From: Neisseria elongata subsp. elongata
GTDB taxonomy: Bacteria > Pseudomonadota > Gammaproteobacteria > Burkholderiales > Neisseriaceae
Direction of reading: 5' to 3'
Length of the DNA: 64,000 bases
Assembly: GCF_900113545.1 (NCBI RefSeq)
Contig: NZ_FOPS01000002.1
Span: 1 to 64,000, forward strand
Shown: positions 8,938 through 19,521 of the stretch, piece after piece
Layout of the letters: every line of letters begins with the position of its first letter
How positions within the stretch are numbered: position 1 is the stretch's first letter
Made by a program: the position numbers and the translations under genes
Notes under the pieces: model-generated
Told to the model about the DNA's origin: nothing
The model's database searches: none
Seen by the model: only the letters and a program-made list of their open reading frames with translations

Positions 8938-11900
8938 ATGAAAGCATTGTTAGACCTGTTTAATCCCCTGCAAACCGCAGGAATAGAAGAAGAATTCGAT
9001 GCCATCAAAATCGGCATCGCCTCTCCTGAAACCATCCGTTCGTGGTCTTATGGAGAAGTGAAAAAGCCCGAAACCATCAACTACCGCACTTTCAAACCCG
9101 AGCGCGACGGCTTGTTCTGCGCCAAAATCTTCGGACCGGTTAAAGACTACGAATGTTTGTGCGGAAAATACAAACGTTTGAAATTCAAAGGTGTAACCTG
9201 TGAAAAATGCGGCGTGGAAGTAACCCTGTCCAAAGTGCGCCGCGAACGCATGGGCCATATCGAACTGGCCGCACCTGTAGCACACATTTGGTTCTTGAAA
9301 TCCCTGCCGTCCCGCTTGGGTATGGTGTTGGATATGACCTTGCGCGACATCGAACGCGTATTGTATTTCGAAGCTTTTGTCGTTACCGACCCCGGTATGA
9401 CTCCGTTGCAACGCCGCCAATTGCTGAGTGAAGAAGATTATTATCAGAAATTGGATGAATATGGTGATGATTTCGACGCAAAAATGGGTGCGGAAGGTAT
9501 ACGCGATCTGTTGGCGAAGTTAGATATTGCGAAAGAAGTCGAAATCCTGCGCCAGGAATTGGAAAGCACCGGTTCGGACACCAAAATCAAAAAAATTGCC
9601 AAACGCTTGAAAGTATTGGAAGCGTTCCAGCGCAGCGGCATGAAACTGGAATGGATGATTATGGACGTCCTGCCGGTATTGCCGCCCGATTTGCGCCCGT
9701 TGGTGCCGTTGGACGGCGGTCGTTTCGCCACTTCCGATTTGAACGATTTGTACCGCCGCGTCATCAACCGTAACAACCGTCTGAAACGCCTGCTGGAACT
9801 GCACGCCCCTGACATCATCGTCCGCAACGAAAAACGTATGTTGCAAGAAGCGGTTGACTCACTGTTGGATAATGGCCGTCGCGGTAAAGCCATGACCGGC
9901 GCCAACAAGCGTCCGCTAAAATCATTGGCAGACATGATTAAAGGTAAGGGTGGTCGTTTCCGTCAAAACCTGTTGGGTAAACGTGTGGACTACTCAGGTC
10001 GTTCCGTGATTACCGTAGGCCCGTACCTGCGTCTGCACCAATGCGGTTTGCCGAAAAAAATGGCCTTGGAGCTGTTCAAGCCGTTTATTTTCCATAAGCT
10101 GGAACTGCGCGGCGAAGCCTCCACCGTGAAGGCGGCCAAAAAACTGGTCGAACAAGAAGTGCCGGTAGTATGGGATATTTTGGATGAGGTCATCCGCGAA
10201 CATCCGATTATGCTGAACCGTGCGCCGACCCTGCACCGTTTGGGCATTCAAGCGTTTGAACCCATCCTGATCGAAGGCAAAGCCATTCAGCTGCATCCGT
10301 TGGTATGTGCCGCGTTCAACGCCGACTTTGACGGTGACCAAATGGCGGTACACGTTCCGTTGAGCTTGGAAGCTCAAATGGAAGCCCGTACCTTGATGCT
10401 GGCTTCGAACAACGTATTGTCTCCTGCCAACGGCGAGCCGATTATCGTACCGTCTCAGGACATCGTATTGGGTCTGTATTACATGACCCGCGACAAAATC
10501 AACGGCTTGGGCGAAGGCAGCCTGTTTGCCGATGTTAAAGAAGTACACCGTGCCTACCACACCAAACAAGTTGAATTGGGTACGAAAATTACCGTGCGTC
10601 TGCGCGAATGGGTGAAAAATGAAGCGGGTGAATTCGAACCTGTCGTTAACCGTTACGAAACCACCGTCGGCCGTGCATTGTTGAGCGAAATCCTGCCGAA
10701 GGGCCTGCCGTTCGAATACATCAACAAGGCACTGAAGAAAAAAGAAATTTCCAAGCTGATTAACGCATCATTCCGCCTATGCGGTTTGCGCGATACGGTT
10801 ATTTTCGCCGACCACTTGATGTATACCGGTTTCGGATTTGCAGCCAAAGGCGGTATTTCCATCTGTGTGGACGACATGGAAATTCCGAAAGAGAAGCCGG
10901 AATTGTTGGCCGAAGCGCAAGCCGAAGTGAAAGAAATCGAAAACCAATACCGTCAAGGCTTGGTCACCAACGGCGAACGTTACAACAAAGTGGTCGATAT
11001 TTGGGGGCGCGCCGGCGATAAAATCGCTAAAGCGATGATGGACAACCTGTCTAAGCAGAAAGTCATCGACCGTGACGGCAACGAAGTGGAGCAAGAGTCG
11101 TTTAACTCCATCTACATGATGGCCGACTCCGGTGCCCGTGGTTCTGCGGCGCAGATTAAACAGCTCTCCGGTATGCGCGGCTTGATGGCAAAACCTGACG
11201 GCTCGATTATCGAAACCCCGATTACGTCGAACTTCCGCGAAGGCCTGTCGGTATTGCAATACTTTATTGCGACCCACGGCGCGCGTAAGGGTTTGGCCGA
11301 TACCGCTTTGAAAACCGCCAACTCTGGTTACCTGACCCGCCGTTTGGTGGACGTTACCCAAGACTTGGTGGTGGTTGAGGACGATTGCGGCACATCAGAC
11401 GGCTTCATCATGAAAGCCGTGGTACAAGGCGGCGATGTGATTGAAGCATTGCGCGACCGTATTTTGGGACGCGTGGCCGCACAAGATATCGTTGATCCTT
11501 CTACCAACGAAACACTGGTGGAAGCCGGAACCCTGCTGACCGAACAACTAGTGGACATCATCGACAACTCCGGCGTGGATGAAGTGAAAGTCCGCACCCC
11601 GATTACCTGTAAAACCCGTTACGGCCTGTGTTCGAAATGTTACGGCCGTGACTTGGCTCGCGGTAAATTGGTCAATGCGGGCGAAGCCGTCGGTGTCATT
11701 GCGGCGCAATCGATCGGCGAACCGGGTACCCAGCTGACCATGCGTACCTTCCACATCGGTGGTGCGGCTTCCCGTGCGGCGGCAGCGAGCCACGTGGAAG
11801 CGAAATCCAACGGTACGGTGCGCTTTAACAGCCAAATGCGTTATGTGGCAAACAATAAGGGCGAGCTGATCGTTATCGGACGTTCTTCCGAAGTCGTGAT

Positions 11901-13152
11901 TCACGACGAAATCGGCCGCGAACGCGAACGCCACAAAGTACCTTACGGTGCCACCTTGCTGGTACAGGACGGTTCGACCATCAAAGCGGGCACAACCCTT
12001 GCTACTTGGGATCCGCATACCCGTCCGATGATTACCGAGCATGCCGGCCTTGTGAAGTTTGAAAACGTGGAAGAAGGTGTAACCGTTGCCAAACAAACCG
12101 ACGAAATCACCGGCTTGTCCACTTTGGTGGTGATTGACGGCAAACGCCGCTCTTCCAGCACCAGCAAACTGCTGCGTCCGACGGTGAAACTGCTCGACGA
12201 AAACGGCGAAGAAGTCAAAATCCCGGGCACGGAAACCCCCGTTTCCATGGCCTTCCCGGTTGGCGCGGTGATTACCGTACGCGAAGGACAGGAAATCGGC
12301 AAAGGCGACGTATTGGCGCGTATCCCGCAGGCTTCGTCCAAAACACGCGACATTACCGGCGGTCTGCCGCGCGTGGCCGAATTGTTTGAAGCCCGTATCC
12401 CGAAAGATGCCGGCATGCTGGCCGAAGTAACCGGTACCGTGTCGTTCGGTAAAGAAACCAAAGGCAAACAACGCCTCATCATTACCGATGTGGACGGCAT
12501 AGCCTACGAAACCCTGATTTCCAAAGAGAAACAGATTCTGGTGCATGACGGCCAAGTCGTAAACCGCGGCGAAACCATCGTAGACGGTTCGGTTGATCCG
12601 CACGACATCCTGCGTTTGAAAGGCATCGAAGAACTGGCGCGCTATATTGTTCAAGAGGTGCAGGAAGTTTACCGACTGCAAGGTGTGAAGATTTCCGACA
12701 AACACATCGAAGTCATCATCCGTCAGATGTTGCGCCGCGTGAACATTGTCGATCCGGGCGAAACCCGCTTCATTACCGGCGAACAGGTAGAACGTGCCGA
12801 AGTGATGGCGGTTAATGAGAAAGCATTGGCCGACGGCAAAGAACCGGCGCGCTTTGAAAATATCCTGCTGGGTATTACCAAAGCCTCTTTGTCTACCGAC
12901 AGCTTCATCTCTGCCGCGTCCTTCCAGGAAACCACACGCGTCCTGACCGAAGCCGCGATTATGGGCAAACAGGACGACTTACGCGGCCTGAAAGAGAACG
13001 TCATCGTCGGCCGACTGATTCCGGCCGGTACAGGCTTGACTTACCACCGCACGCGCCGCCGCCAATGGGCAGAGCAGCAGGCTGCGCAATCGGGAGAAAC
13101 GGTTGCCTCCGCTCCGGTTGAAACGTCTGCCGACGAACAGCCGCAGGCATAA
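8938..13152 (+). CDS. rpoC: DNA-directed RNA polymerase subunit beta'
   Basis: Catalytic beta' subunit, 1404 residues from the chosen start. The active-site NADFDGD motif, which holds the magnesium, is at 461-467; the N-terminal zinc site is C73, C75, C88, C91. An ATG 18 bases upstream (8920) is in frame, but AAGGAG sits six bases before 8938 and the protein [15 protein letters not shown] begins where neisserial homologues begin. The C-terminal 20 residues are Ala/Glu-rich and variable. Co-transcribed with rpoB; the operon ends in the terminator at 13160-13189. Confidence 0.98.
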   Translation: MKALLDLFNPLQTAGIEEEFDAIKIGIASPETIRSWSYGEVKKPETINYRTFKPERDGLFCAKIFGPVKDYECLCGKYKRLKFKGVTCEKCGVEVTLSKVRRERMGHIELAAPVAHIWFLKSLPSRLGMVLDMTLRDIERVLYFEAFVVTDPGMTPLQRRQLLSEEDYYQKLDEYGDDFDAKMGAEGIRDLLAKLDIAKEVEILRQELESTGSDTKIKKIAKRLKVLEAFQRSGMKLEWMIMDVLPVLPPDLRPLVPLDGGRFATSDLNDLYRRVINRNNRLKRLLELHAPDIIVRNEKRMLQEAVDSLLDNGRRGKAMTGANKRPLKSLADMIKGKGGRFRQNLLGKRVDYSGRSVITVGPYLRLHQCGLPKKMALELFKPFIFHKLELRGEASTVKAAKKLVEQEVPVVWDILDEVIREHPIMLNRAPTLHRLGIQAFEPILIEGKAIQLHPLVCAAFNADFDGDQMAVHVPLSLEAQMEARTLMLASNNVLSPANGEPIIVPSQDIVLGLYYMTRDKINGLGEGSLFADVKEVHRAYHTKQVELGTKITVRLREWVKNEAGEFEPVVNRYETTVGRALLSEILPKGLPFEYINKALKKKEISKLINASFRLCGLRDTVIFADHLMYTGFGFAAKGGISICVDDMEIPKEKPELLAEAQAEVKEIENQYRQGLVTNGERYNKVVDIWGRAGDKIAKAMMDNLSKQKVIDRDGNEVEQESFNSIYMMADSGARGSAAQIKQLSGMRGLMAKPDGSIIETPITSNFREGLSVLQYFIATHGARKGLADTALKTANSGYLTRRLVDVTQDLVVVEDDCGTSDGFIMKAVVQGGDVIEALRDRILGRVAAQDIVDPSTNETLVEAGTLLTEQLVDIIDNSGVDEVKVRTPITCKTRYGLCSKCYGRDLARGKLVNAGEAVGVIAAQSIGEPGTQLTMRTFHIGGAASRAAAASHVEAKSNGTVRFNSQMRYVANNKGELIVIGRSSEVVIHDEIGRERERHKVPYGATLLVQDGSTIKAGTTLATWDPHTRPMITEHAGLVKFENVEEGVTVAKQTDEITGLSTLVVIDGKRRSSSTSKLLRPTVKLLDENGEEVKIPGTETPVSMAFPVGAVITVREGQEIGKGDVLARIPQASSKTRDITGGLPRVAELFEARIPKDAGMLAEVTGTVSFGKETKGKQRLIITDVDGIAYETLISKEKQILVHDGQVVNRGETIVDGSVDPHDILRLKGIEELARYIVQEVQEVYRLQGVKISDKHIEVIIRQMLRRVNIVDPGETRFITGEQVERAEVMAVNEKALADGKEPARFENILLGITKASLSTDSFISAASFQETTRVLTEAAIMGKQDDLRGLKENVIVGRLIPAGTGLTYHRTRRRQWAEQQAAQSGETVASAPVETSADEQPQA

Positions 13153-13159
13153 GCAGTAC

Positions 13160-13189
13160 AAAACGCCGTCTGAAAAGACGGCGTTTTTC
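13160..13189 (+). terminator. rpoBC operon terminator containing a DUS
   Basis: Stem AAAACGCCGTCT/AGACGGCGTTTT with loop GAAA, then T. The 10-mer GCCGTCTGAA is built into the left arm and loop (13165-13174), so a single uptake sequence is part of the hairpin. More single copies follow at 13201-13212. Confidence 0.9.
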
Positions 13190-13360
13190 TTGGCAGCGTT
13201 TTCAGACGGCCTCATATGGCTCAAAGATGGTCGATTCCAATAGAAAGGCCTGCCCAGCCATTTCCGGCTGTGTAATGATGGCCGCAGGAGTATTGGCCTT
13301 GGGCCTGCAATGTGAATCAGCCATTATTAGGCTTGGTTTGCCGTTGCCGAAGTTTGCCGC

Positions 13361-13388
13361 TTGAAAGCAGGTGGAACGATGCTATAAG
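13361..13388 (+). promoter_or_regulatory. Probable aroQ promoter
   Basis: -35 TTGAAA at 13361-13366, 16-bp spacer, -10 TATAAG at 13383-13388. A 9-bp DUS hairpin (13393-13401 with 13406-13414) would form at the very 5' end of the transcript. The 316-base rpoC-aroQ gap otherwise holds only uptake sequences; I see no gene in it. Confidence 0.5.
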
Positions 13389-13468
13389 ATGCGGCCGTCT
13401 GTTTTCAGACGGCCTCACTGCCTGAAACAGATTATTCGGACTTTTACGTCATCAAGGAACAAACCGAT

Positions 13469-13906
13469 ATGAAAAACATCCTGTTAATCAACGGCCCCAA
13501 TCTCAATTTGCTCGGTACGCGCGAACCGCAGATTTATGGTGCGGACACGCTGGCCGATGTAGAACGCCGCCTGATTGAATCGGCGGCGGGGCGCGGTGTC
13601 GCGGTGCAATGTTTTCAGAGTAACAGCGAAGGCGGGCTGGTAGACCGCATCCATGCCGCCCGCGATGAAGGCGTGGATGCAGTCATCATCAATGCGGGTG
13701 CTTATACGCACACCAGTGTCGCCATCCGCGATGCGCTGGCCGGTGTGGCAATACCGTTTGTCGAAGTGCATATCTCCAATGTCCACCGCCGCGAACCTTT
13801 CCGTCATCATTCCTATTTGTCGGACCTTGCCGAGGGCGTAATTGTCGGGCTGGGGATGTACGGTTATGAGGCCGCACTGGATTTTTTGATTCGCCGGCAG
13901 GGTTGA
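13469..13906 (+). CDS. aroQ: 3-dehydroquinate dehydratase, type II
   Basis: Third step of the shikimate pathway: 3-dehydroquinate to 3-dehydroshikimate. The 145-residue, dodecamer-type enzyme has the family's [20 protein letters not shown] start with catalytic R17 and Y23, the EGGLVDRIH loop, NAGAYTHTS at 75-83, and the VEVHISN segment with catalytic H101. Length matches the family. It stands alone, convergent with fis across a shared bidirectional terminator. Confidence 0.96.
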   Translation: MKNILLINGPNLNLLGTREPQIYGADTLADVERRLIESAAGRGVAVQCFQSNSEGGLVDRIHAARDEGVDAVIINAGAYTHTSVAIRDALAGVAIPFVEVHISNVHRREPFRHHSYLSDLAEGVIVGLGMYGYEAALDFLIRRQG

Positions 13907-13920
13907 GCGCACGAGGTAAA

Positions 13921-13973
13921 AAAGGCCGTCTGAAAACTTCCTCCCACAGGGAAAAGGTTTTCAGACGGCCTTT
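13921..13973. terminator. Bidirectional DUS terminator between aroQ and fis
   Basis: AAAGGCCGTCTGAAAAC at 13921-13937 pairs with GTTTTCAGACGGCCTTT at 13957-13973. Both strands end in T after the stem, so it can stop aroQ (+) and fis (-) transcripts. Confidence 0.9.
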
Positions 13974-13993
13974 CATATGTCCTCAGGCGCAGA

Positions 13994-14233
13994 TTAAAGC
14001 AAGCCGTGTTCGTGCAGTTTTTTACGCAGCGTGTTGCGGTTGATGCCGAGGACGGCCGAAGCTCTGGATTGGTTGCCGCCGCACTGCGCCATCACGGTTT
14101 CCAGCATCGGTTTTTCCACTTGGCGCAACACCATGTCGTAAACGTTGCAGGCGGGTTCGCCGTCCAGCGTGCGGAAGTATTGGTGAAGGTTTTGCTCGAT
14201 ACAGTTGGTGATATCGGGAATTTTGTTGGGCAT
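13994..14233 (-). CDS. fis: Fis-family DNA-binding protein
   Basis: Small nucleoid-type DNA-binding protein. The 79 residues end in the Fis helix-turn-helix (GGNQSRASAVLGINRNTLRKKL, about 52-73). The N-terminal beta-arm region of enteric Fis (98 residues) is shorter here. It lies just downstream of dusB on the same strand, the widespread dusB-fis pairing, although a 160-base AT-rich gap separates them and probably holds a fis promoter of its own. Confidence 0.92.
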   Translation of the reverse strand: MPNKIPDITNCIEQNLHQYFRTLDGEPACNVYDMVLRQVEKPMLETVMAQCGGNQSRASAVLGINRNTLRKKLHEHGLL

Positions 14234-14395
14234 AGCATAATCTCAATTGGAATTTTTTTATATTTGCCGCCGTTGTATCCGGCAGCCCCGTAAGTGAATC
14301 GGTATTGTATGCAAAAAGCTCAGTTTGCGATAGTTGTTAAACCGTTTATTTAAAAAATTTACCTTTTATCTTGGTGTGGCGTGGTTTGGTCGCAT

Positions 14396-15394
14396 TTAGA
14401 CGGCCTTTTCAGACGGCCATTCGCCCTGCTCCTGCCGTTCCAAAAAGGCTGAAACGGCATCGTATTGTGCGGCGGCAGAATCGAGGGTGTTGATGTGTTT
14501 GCGGCAGGCTTCGCCGTCAGGAAACGGCGCGAGATACCAGCCTATGTGCTTGCGGGCAATGCGCAGGCCTGCGGTTTCGCCGTAAAAGTCATACATTTCC
14601 CGCAGGTGTTCCAACATGGCGGCGGAGGCCGCCTGAAAGGTGACGGGTGCGGGCGGGCTGCCGTGCTGCAGGAAGTATGCGATGTCGGCAAACAGCCAGG
14701 GCCGACCTTGCGCGCCGCGCCCGATCATCACGCCGTCCGCCCCGGTCTGCCGTAAAACCTCGGCGGCTTTTTGCGGGGTGGTGATGTCGCCGTTTACCCA
14801 CAGCGGTATCGAAATGTCGTGTTTGACTTCGGCAATCAGGTCGTAAGAGGCCTGCCCCTTGTACATTTGCTCGCGGGTGCGGCCGTGGACGGCAAGTGCG
14901 GCGATGCCTGCCTGTTCGGCCATTTTGGCCACCGTGCGGATGTTTTTATTGTTTTCGGCAAAACCGAGGCGGGTTTTCAGCGTAACGGGAACGTCCACCG
15001 CCGACACCACCGCGCGCAGGATGTCGCCCACCAGTTTTTCGTTTTGCAGCAATGCGCTGCCCGCCAGCACGTTGCAGACTTTTTTCACCGGGCAGCCCAT
15101 GTTGATATCGATAATCTGCGCGCCGTTTTCCACATTGTAGCGCGCGGCCTCAGCCATTTGTTTCGGGTCGCTGCCCGCAATCTGCACCGCCCTCAGATCG
15201 TCTTCGCCGTCGAAATCGCCGCGCGACAGGCTTTTTTTGGTGTGGCGCAGCGAAGGGTCGCTGGCCAGCATCTCGCTGACGGCGTAACCCGCGCCGAAAC
15301 GGCGGGCCAGCCGTCGGAACGGTTTGTCGGTAATGCCTGCCATCGGCGCGAGGGCGACGGGCGTGGCGATGCTGTAGGGGCCGATGCGGAACAT
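14396..15394 (-). CDS. dusB: tRNA-dihydrouridine synthase B
   Basis: FMN enzyme that reduces uridine to dihydrouridine in the tRNA D-loop. The 332 residues form a TIM barrel: LAPMAGITDKPFRRLARRFGAG at 15-36, the catalytic Cys C101 in INMGCPVKKV, the phosphate-binding VNGDITT and GADGVMIGRGAQGRPW segments. The partner downstream is fis. The C-terminus (PSEKAV) and the stop codon are encoded by two adjacent uptake-sequence copies, the last one degenerate (GCCGTCTAA). Confidence 0.95.
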   Translation of the reverse strand: MFRIGPYSIATPVALAPMAGITDKPFRRLARRFGAGYAVSEMLASDPSLRHTKKSLSRGDFDGEDDLRAVQIAGSDPKQMAEAARYNVENGAQIIDINMGCPVKKVCNVLAGSALLQNEKLVGDILRAVVSAVDVPVTLKTRLGFAENNKNIRTVAKMAEQAGIAALAVHGRTREQMYKGQASYDLIAEVKHDISIPLWVNGDITTPQKAAEVLRQTGADGVMIGRGAQGRPWLFADIAYFLQHGSPPAPVTFQAASAAMLEHLREMYDFYGETAGLRIARKHIGWYLAPFPDGEACRKHINTLDSAAAQYDAVSAFLERQEQGEWPSEKAV

Positions 15395-15604
15395 ATTGGA
15401 AATACGGTGGAAACGGAAGAGGGCGGATTATAGTCAAATATCCGGCAAACCGTCACGGCAGACGGACCGTACCCGCATTTTTACCCAAGCCCGAAAAGGC
15501 CGTCTGAAAACAGGGCGGGCAAGGCGGATCGGCGGGAAAAAGTTGAAGCACGCGCGCCGCTGCTTTATGCTTGCGCGTTTTATCAAGACCGGACGGATCA
15601 GGCA

Positions 15605-16195
15605 ATGGACGGACGACTGGAAGCAGGTGTGGACGAAGCGGGGCGCGGGCCGTTGATCGGCAGCGTATTTGCCGCCGCCGTGATTCTTCCGCCCGATTAC
15701 GATTTGGCCGGTTTGGCCGACTCGAAAAAACTCAGCGAGAAAAAGCGCGACGCGCTGGCGGAAGAAATCCGGCGGCAGGCGGTGGGCTGGTGCGTGGCTT
15801 CGGCCGACGTGGCGGAAATCGCCGAACTCAACATCCTGCACGCCGCGATGCTGGCCATGCGCCGCGCGGTGGAAGGTTTGGCCGTGCCGCCGCAGAAAGT
15901 GTGGATAGACGGCAACCGCGTGCCCGAAGGTTTGGCCATCGAAGCGGAAGCCGTGGTGAAGGGCGACGATAAAATCGCCGCCATATCCGCCGCATCGATA
16001 CTGGCCAAAACCGCCCGCGACGCGGAAATGTACGCCTTGGCCGAACGCTATCCGCAATACGGTTTCGAAAAACACAAAGGCTACGGCACGGCGGCGCACC
16101 TGGCCGCCCTGAAACAATACGGCGCGCTGCCGGAACACAGGGCGGATTTCGCCCCCGTGCGCGAATTGCTGGCGCAGGGACGTTTGTTTGAATAG
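15605..16195 (+). CDS. rnhB: Ribonuclease HII
   Basis: Cleaves RNA in RNA-DNA hybrids and starts removal of misincorporated ribonucleotides. The 196 residues have the DEDD-type active site: D10 and E11 in [11 protein letters not shown]102 in WIDGNR, D121 in [15 protein letters not shown]. The GRG motif is intact. Its TAG stop shares bases with an uptake sequence (AGGCCGTCTGAA at 16194-16205). It is divergent from dusB; the 210-base gap has a single DUS at 15497-15508. rlmH follows 39 bases later. Confidence 0.96.
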   Translation: MDGRLEAGVDEAGRGPLIGSVFAAAVILPPDYDLAGLADSKKLSEKKRDALAEEIRRQAVGWCVASADVAEIAELNILHAAMLAMRRAVEGLAVPPQKVWIDGNRVPEGLAIEAEAVVKGDDKIAAISAASILAKTARDAEMYALAERYPQYGFEKHKGYGTAAHLAALKQYGALPEHRADFAPVRELLAQGRLFE

Positions 16196-16234
16196 GCCGT
16201 CTGAAAACACGGTTTCGATTGAAAGGGAAACAGC

Positions 16235-16705
16235 ATGAACATCACCGTATTGGCCGTCGGCACGAAAATGCCGCGCTGGGTGGACGAGGCGGTAAACGAA
16301 TACGCCAAACGCTTCGGCCGCGACATTCAGTATGCCTTGAAGGAAATCAAGCCGGAAAAACGCGGCGCGGGCGTGAATGCCGTGCAGGGCATGGCGGCGG
16401 AGGAAAAACGGATTTTGGAGGCCGTGCCGGAAGGCGCGTATCTGGTGGTACTGGACGAACGCGGCAAAGCGCCGACTTCGCTCGAATTGGCGGCACATCT
16501 GAAAGACTGGCAGTTGCAGGGCGAGCACGTCTGCTTCGTAATCGGCGGCGCGGACGGCATGACCGACGCGCTCAAACAGCGGGCGAAAATGATGCTGCGC
16601 CTCTCCAGCCTCACCCTGCCGCACGGCATGGTGCGCGTGCTGCTGACCGAGCAGCTTTACCGCGCGGTGTCGATTCTGAACCACCATCCGTATCACCGCG
16701 AATAG
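16235..16705 (+). CDS. rlmH: 23S rRNA (pseudouridine-1915-N3)-methyltransferase RlmH
   Basis: SPOUT-class methyltransferase that methylates pseudouridine 1915 in helix 69 of 23S rRNA using SAM. The 156 residues show the knotted C-terminal part: VVLDERGK at 71-78, FVIGGADGM at 101-109, and LPHGMVRVLLTEQLYRA at 128-144, ending in HPYHRE. Length is typical. Probably transcribed with rnhB; a DUS terminator follows. Confidence 0.96.
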   Translation: MNITVLAVGTKMPRWVDEAVNEYAKRFGRDIQYALKEIKPEKRGAGVNAVQGMAAEEKRILEAVPEGAYLVVLDERGKAPTSLELAAHLKDWQLQGEHVCFVIGGADGMTDALKQRAKMMLRLSSLTLPHGMVRVLLTEQLYRAVSILNHHPYHRE

Positions 16706-16721
16706 GCGGGAAAAAAACATC

Positions 16722-16763
16722 AAAAGGCCGTCTGAAACCGGGTTGTTTTTTCAGACGGCCTTT
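16722..16763 (+). terminator. DUS-pair terminator after rlmH
   Basis: AAAGGCCGTCTGAAA pairs with TTTCAGACGGCCTTT across an 11-base loop; T follows. Confidence 0.9.
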
Positions 16764-16837
16764 CTGCCAATGGCAACAATCTGCCGGGGTGAATCAATTT
16801 ACGCCCTGCGCTTGCCGTTTCTGCGGCATTTCGATTT

Positions 16838-16944
16838 TATAGTGGATTAAATTTAAATCAGGACAAGGCGACGAAGCCGCAGACAGTACAGATAGTACGG
16901 CAAGGCGAGGCAACGCCGTACTGGTTTAAATTTAATCCACTATA
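16838..16944. repeat. Short Correia repeat enclosed element (107 bp)
   Basis: Starts TATAGTGGATTAAATTTAAA and ends with the matching inverted repeat TTTAAATTTAATCCACTATA. The core (GGACAAGGCGACGAAGCC..., ...CGGCAAGGCGAGGCAACGCC) is the standard neisserial Correia core. At 107 bp it is the short form lacking the roughly 50-bp internal segment with the IHF site. It lies between the convergent rlmH and the YccS-type gene, so it does not break a gene. Confidence 0.93.
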
Positions 16945-17004
16945 TTGCACTGCCGATTATATGCCGCAGGCGGACGGTTTCGCGCTGTCGTTATGCGCGT
17001 TGGC

Positions 17005-19266
17005 TCAAGGGTTTTCCGGTTCGGCCTTTGGCGTTTCTTGCGGTGCGGTTTGCCGGCCGCCTTCGGTGTCTGCGCTGTGCTCAAGTGCTTGGTCGCTTGG
17101 GTTGCCGCCGTCGTTGTCGGGCGCGGCTGCGGCGGCCGATGGGCCGTGAAGGGCGGAATGGGCGGGCTCGAGCAGGGCGGCGGTGGCGGAAAGCTGCTGC
17201 CACAGCAGGCTGTTTTGTTCGCGGCCGTCGTGCGGGTGCAGCTGTTCCAGTTCGGCCTGTACGTCGGCGAGCCGGGCTTGGAAGTCGGTTTTGTCCAGTT
17301 CCGGCACGGCTTCGAGCAGGTCGCACAGGCGGTAGGCGGCGGGGAAGTATTGTTGTAGGAAGGGTTGGTGTTCGTCGTCGCGGCGGATGGTGGAGCGGTA
17401 TGCGCCGAGGGCGGAGATGTAGCCGATGAGGGAATAGTTGATTTTCAGCAGTTGGAAGCCGTCTGAAAGGCGGCTGCCGTATTTGGACGGTTCGGCCGAC
17501 ATGTCGGACAGTGTGCTGGAGAGGGCGGCGGCGCGTTCGTGGCTCAGGCGGCGCGCGCTGCGGTAGGCGACGTCTTCGCCGCCGCCGCTTTTCAGGCTGT
17601 CGAGGATGCCACGCAGGTAGCCCGCGTCGGCGGCGATGGCGGCCGCGCCGGTTTTGCCCAGTTGCAGGTAGTGCCAGTCGGGCCAGATATAGGACACTGC
17701 CGCCCAGGCGAGCAGGCAGCCGACGACGGTGTCGGCCATGCGCATCGGCAGGGCTTGGGCGATGTCGAAGCCGGCGATGGAAAAGCCGATGAGGGCTTGG
17801 ATAGTGATGAAGAAGGTGGAGTAGCTGTATTTGTTGGCGCGGAAGAGGAAGAACAGGGACACGCCGGCGGTCAATACCATCAGTTTGGCTTCGAGCGACT
17901 GGGTGAAGTAGGGCAGCAGGGAGCCGACGAGTACGCCCGCCAGTGTGCCGGCGATGCGTTGTTTCAGACGGCTTTGGGTGGCGGAGTGGTTGGGTTGGCA
18001 GACGAATACGGCGGTCAGCAGTATCCAATAGCCGAAGTTCAGTTGCAGGGTTTCCACTACGAGGCCGCAGAAGAGCACCAGTATCGCCATGCGGACGGCG
18101 TGGCGGAAGGTGGGGGCTTCGGGGGTGAGCTGGCGGCGGATGCTTTTGAAGGCGTCTTTCAGTTTGGCCGAATCGTGGTGGGCGATGCGCAGGTCGCCGC
18201 CTTGTTCTTCGGTCAGCCCGCTTTCGAGGTGGGAGAGCTGGTAGTTGATGCTTTGCAGGTTGGCGGCCAGCCGTTGCAGTTGCGGCAGTTCGGCGGCGTC
18301 GCGGTGGAGTTCGGCATAATGCGCCACCGACTGCCTCAGGCCTTTGCGCGCCCGTGCCAGACGCGGGTCGTCTTCATAAACCCGGCCGTTTTTCAGGCTG
18401 TCGGCGATGTCGCGGCAGGCCTGTGCCTGCAATTCCATCAGGCGCAGGAAGCGGAAAATCAGGTCGCTGTTTTTCAGTTTGTCCGCCATGGCGCGATAGT
18501 GTATGTGGCTGGAACTGGCGCGTTCGTGGATGTCTTGGGCGGCGAAGTAATAACGCAGCATACGGGTGGTGCGCGGATGGCGGTGCTGGCCGCGCATGCG
18601 GTAGAACAGCGCGCTGCGGCAGAGGTTGAAAGTGTCGATGACGCGGCTGTTTTTCATGGCCAGGTCGATTTGACGCTGTTCCAGGCCGTCTGTTTCGTCG
18701 GGGTCGAAAAAAACGGCTTTGGCATCGAGATACGCACCCAGTGCGCAATAGGCTTCGGCCACGGCTTCCTGCACCGGGCGGTGCGGCAGCAGGATGTGCA
18801 GCAGCAGGGTAACCGCGTTGTAGAGCGACGCGCCGCACAAAATCATCAGCGGATTGACGTACCAGGCGGCCGGATGGGCGGGGTTGTAGGTCAGCGTGGT
18901 GTACACCGCCACCGCCAGCGTGCCGAAGGAGATGGTACGGTAGCGCAGGCCGACCGCGCCGATCATGGTGAAAACGAAGGCCAGCAGGGCCATCACCGCC
19001 AGAAACACCCCGGGCCGCCCCAGCGCGGCCTGCACCGCCAGCGAGGACACGGCAAAGGCCGCCAGCGACACCGTCGTATTTTTCAGACGGCCTGACAATA
19101 CGTTGTCCAAATCGACCAAGCCGCCCGCAATCACGCCCAGCACCAACGGAATCGTAACCGATTCCAGGCGGAAGCGGTAAACCAGATAGGCGATGATGCC
19201 GGTACTCACCAGCGACGGCAGCATGGCAATCAGTTTGGCATTGACGGGCGGGGTTTTGAATTTCAT
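17005..19266 (-). CDS. YccS/FUSC-family inner-membrane protein
   Basis: Large membrane protein of about 753 residues, of the YccS/YhfK (FUSC) family; the family's substrate is not firmly established. It has two sets of membrane spans: one N-terminal ([18 protein letters not shown], then [22 protein letters not shown]) and one central ([19 protein letters not shown]..., [34 protein letters not shown]), separated by a cytosolic helical region; the C-terminus is an Ala/Pro-rich tail. The first-span region is intact. Start chosen at MKFKTPP; in-frame ATGs at 19299 and 19338 are possible, but none has a good ribosome site. It is divergent from the pyrB leader. Confidence 0.85.
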
Positions 19267-19358
19267 TTTGCGGGCAGGGGCAGTCTGGGAAAACGGCATT
19301 TTACACATTTTCAGACGGCTCCAGCCTGAAAATCCCAACCCCGAAAAGGCAAATATGC

Positions 19359-19364
19359 GATAAT
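19359..19364 (+). promoter_or_regulatory. Extended -10 element of the pyrBI promoter
   Basis: TGCGATAAT (TGn plus GATAAT at 19359-19364), 30 bases before the leader ORF. No good -35 is seen, which fits an extended -10 promoter. Confidence 0.45.
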
Positions 19365-19393
19365 CGCCCCGTCCTACCGATTAGAGGCAACAC

Positions 19394-19507
19394 ATGGCCC
19401 GCCCCGCATTTTCCACCCGCCCTTTCCGGGCCGCATGCCGCGGCGCATCCGTCATTGTCTGCCGTTGTTTCGCAAAACCCCGCCTTCGCGGGGTTTTTGC
19501 CGAATGA
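19394..19507 (+). CDS. Putative pyrB leader peptide
   Basis: A 37-codon ORF with AGAGG upstream of its ATG. Seven of the residues are Arg (positions 3, 9, 12, 16, 24, 30, 32) and three are Cys. Its last codons run through an intrinsic terminator (19474-19498), its stop codon is 9 bases beyond the T-run, and pyrB starts 14 bases after that stop. This is the geometry of the enteric pyrBI leader, where a ribosome close behind RNA polymerase stops the terminator from forming. No sequence similarity to the enteric peptide is claimed. Whether it is translated is unproven. Confidence 0.6.
   Translation: MARPAFSTRPFRAACRGASVIVCRCFAKPRLRGVFAE
19474..19498 (+). terminator. Attenuator terminator upstream of pyrB
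   Basis: AAAACCCCGC/GCGGGGTTTTT with a CTTC-type tetraloop, a textbook intrinsic terminator inside the leader ORF, 24 bases before the pyrB start codon. It contains no uptake sequence, unlike nearly all other terminators in the window. Confidence 0.88.
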
Positions 19508-19521
19508 AGAAAGGAAACCGA

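Noticed and set aside
11548-12705. 385-codon open frame on the minus strand opposite rpoC
   Set aside because: rpoC is certain here; GC-rich codon bias opens the antisense frame. The same applies to the open frames opposite rpoB near 7707-8636.
13153-13468. Small gene between rpoC and aroQ
   Set aside because: Only broken short frames without ribosome sites; the gap holds a terminator, uptake sequences and a promoter.
17539-19095. 518-codon plus-strand frame opposite the YccS-type gene
   Set aside because: Gly/Val/Gln-rich shadow of a GC-rich gene whose minus-strand protein has clear family features.
19435-19521. Upstream pyrB start at 19435
   Set aside because: It would run through the leader and its terminator; the ATG at 19522 has a good ribosome site and the conserved N-terminus.
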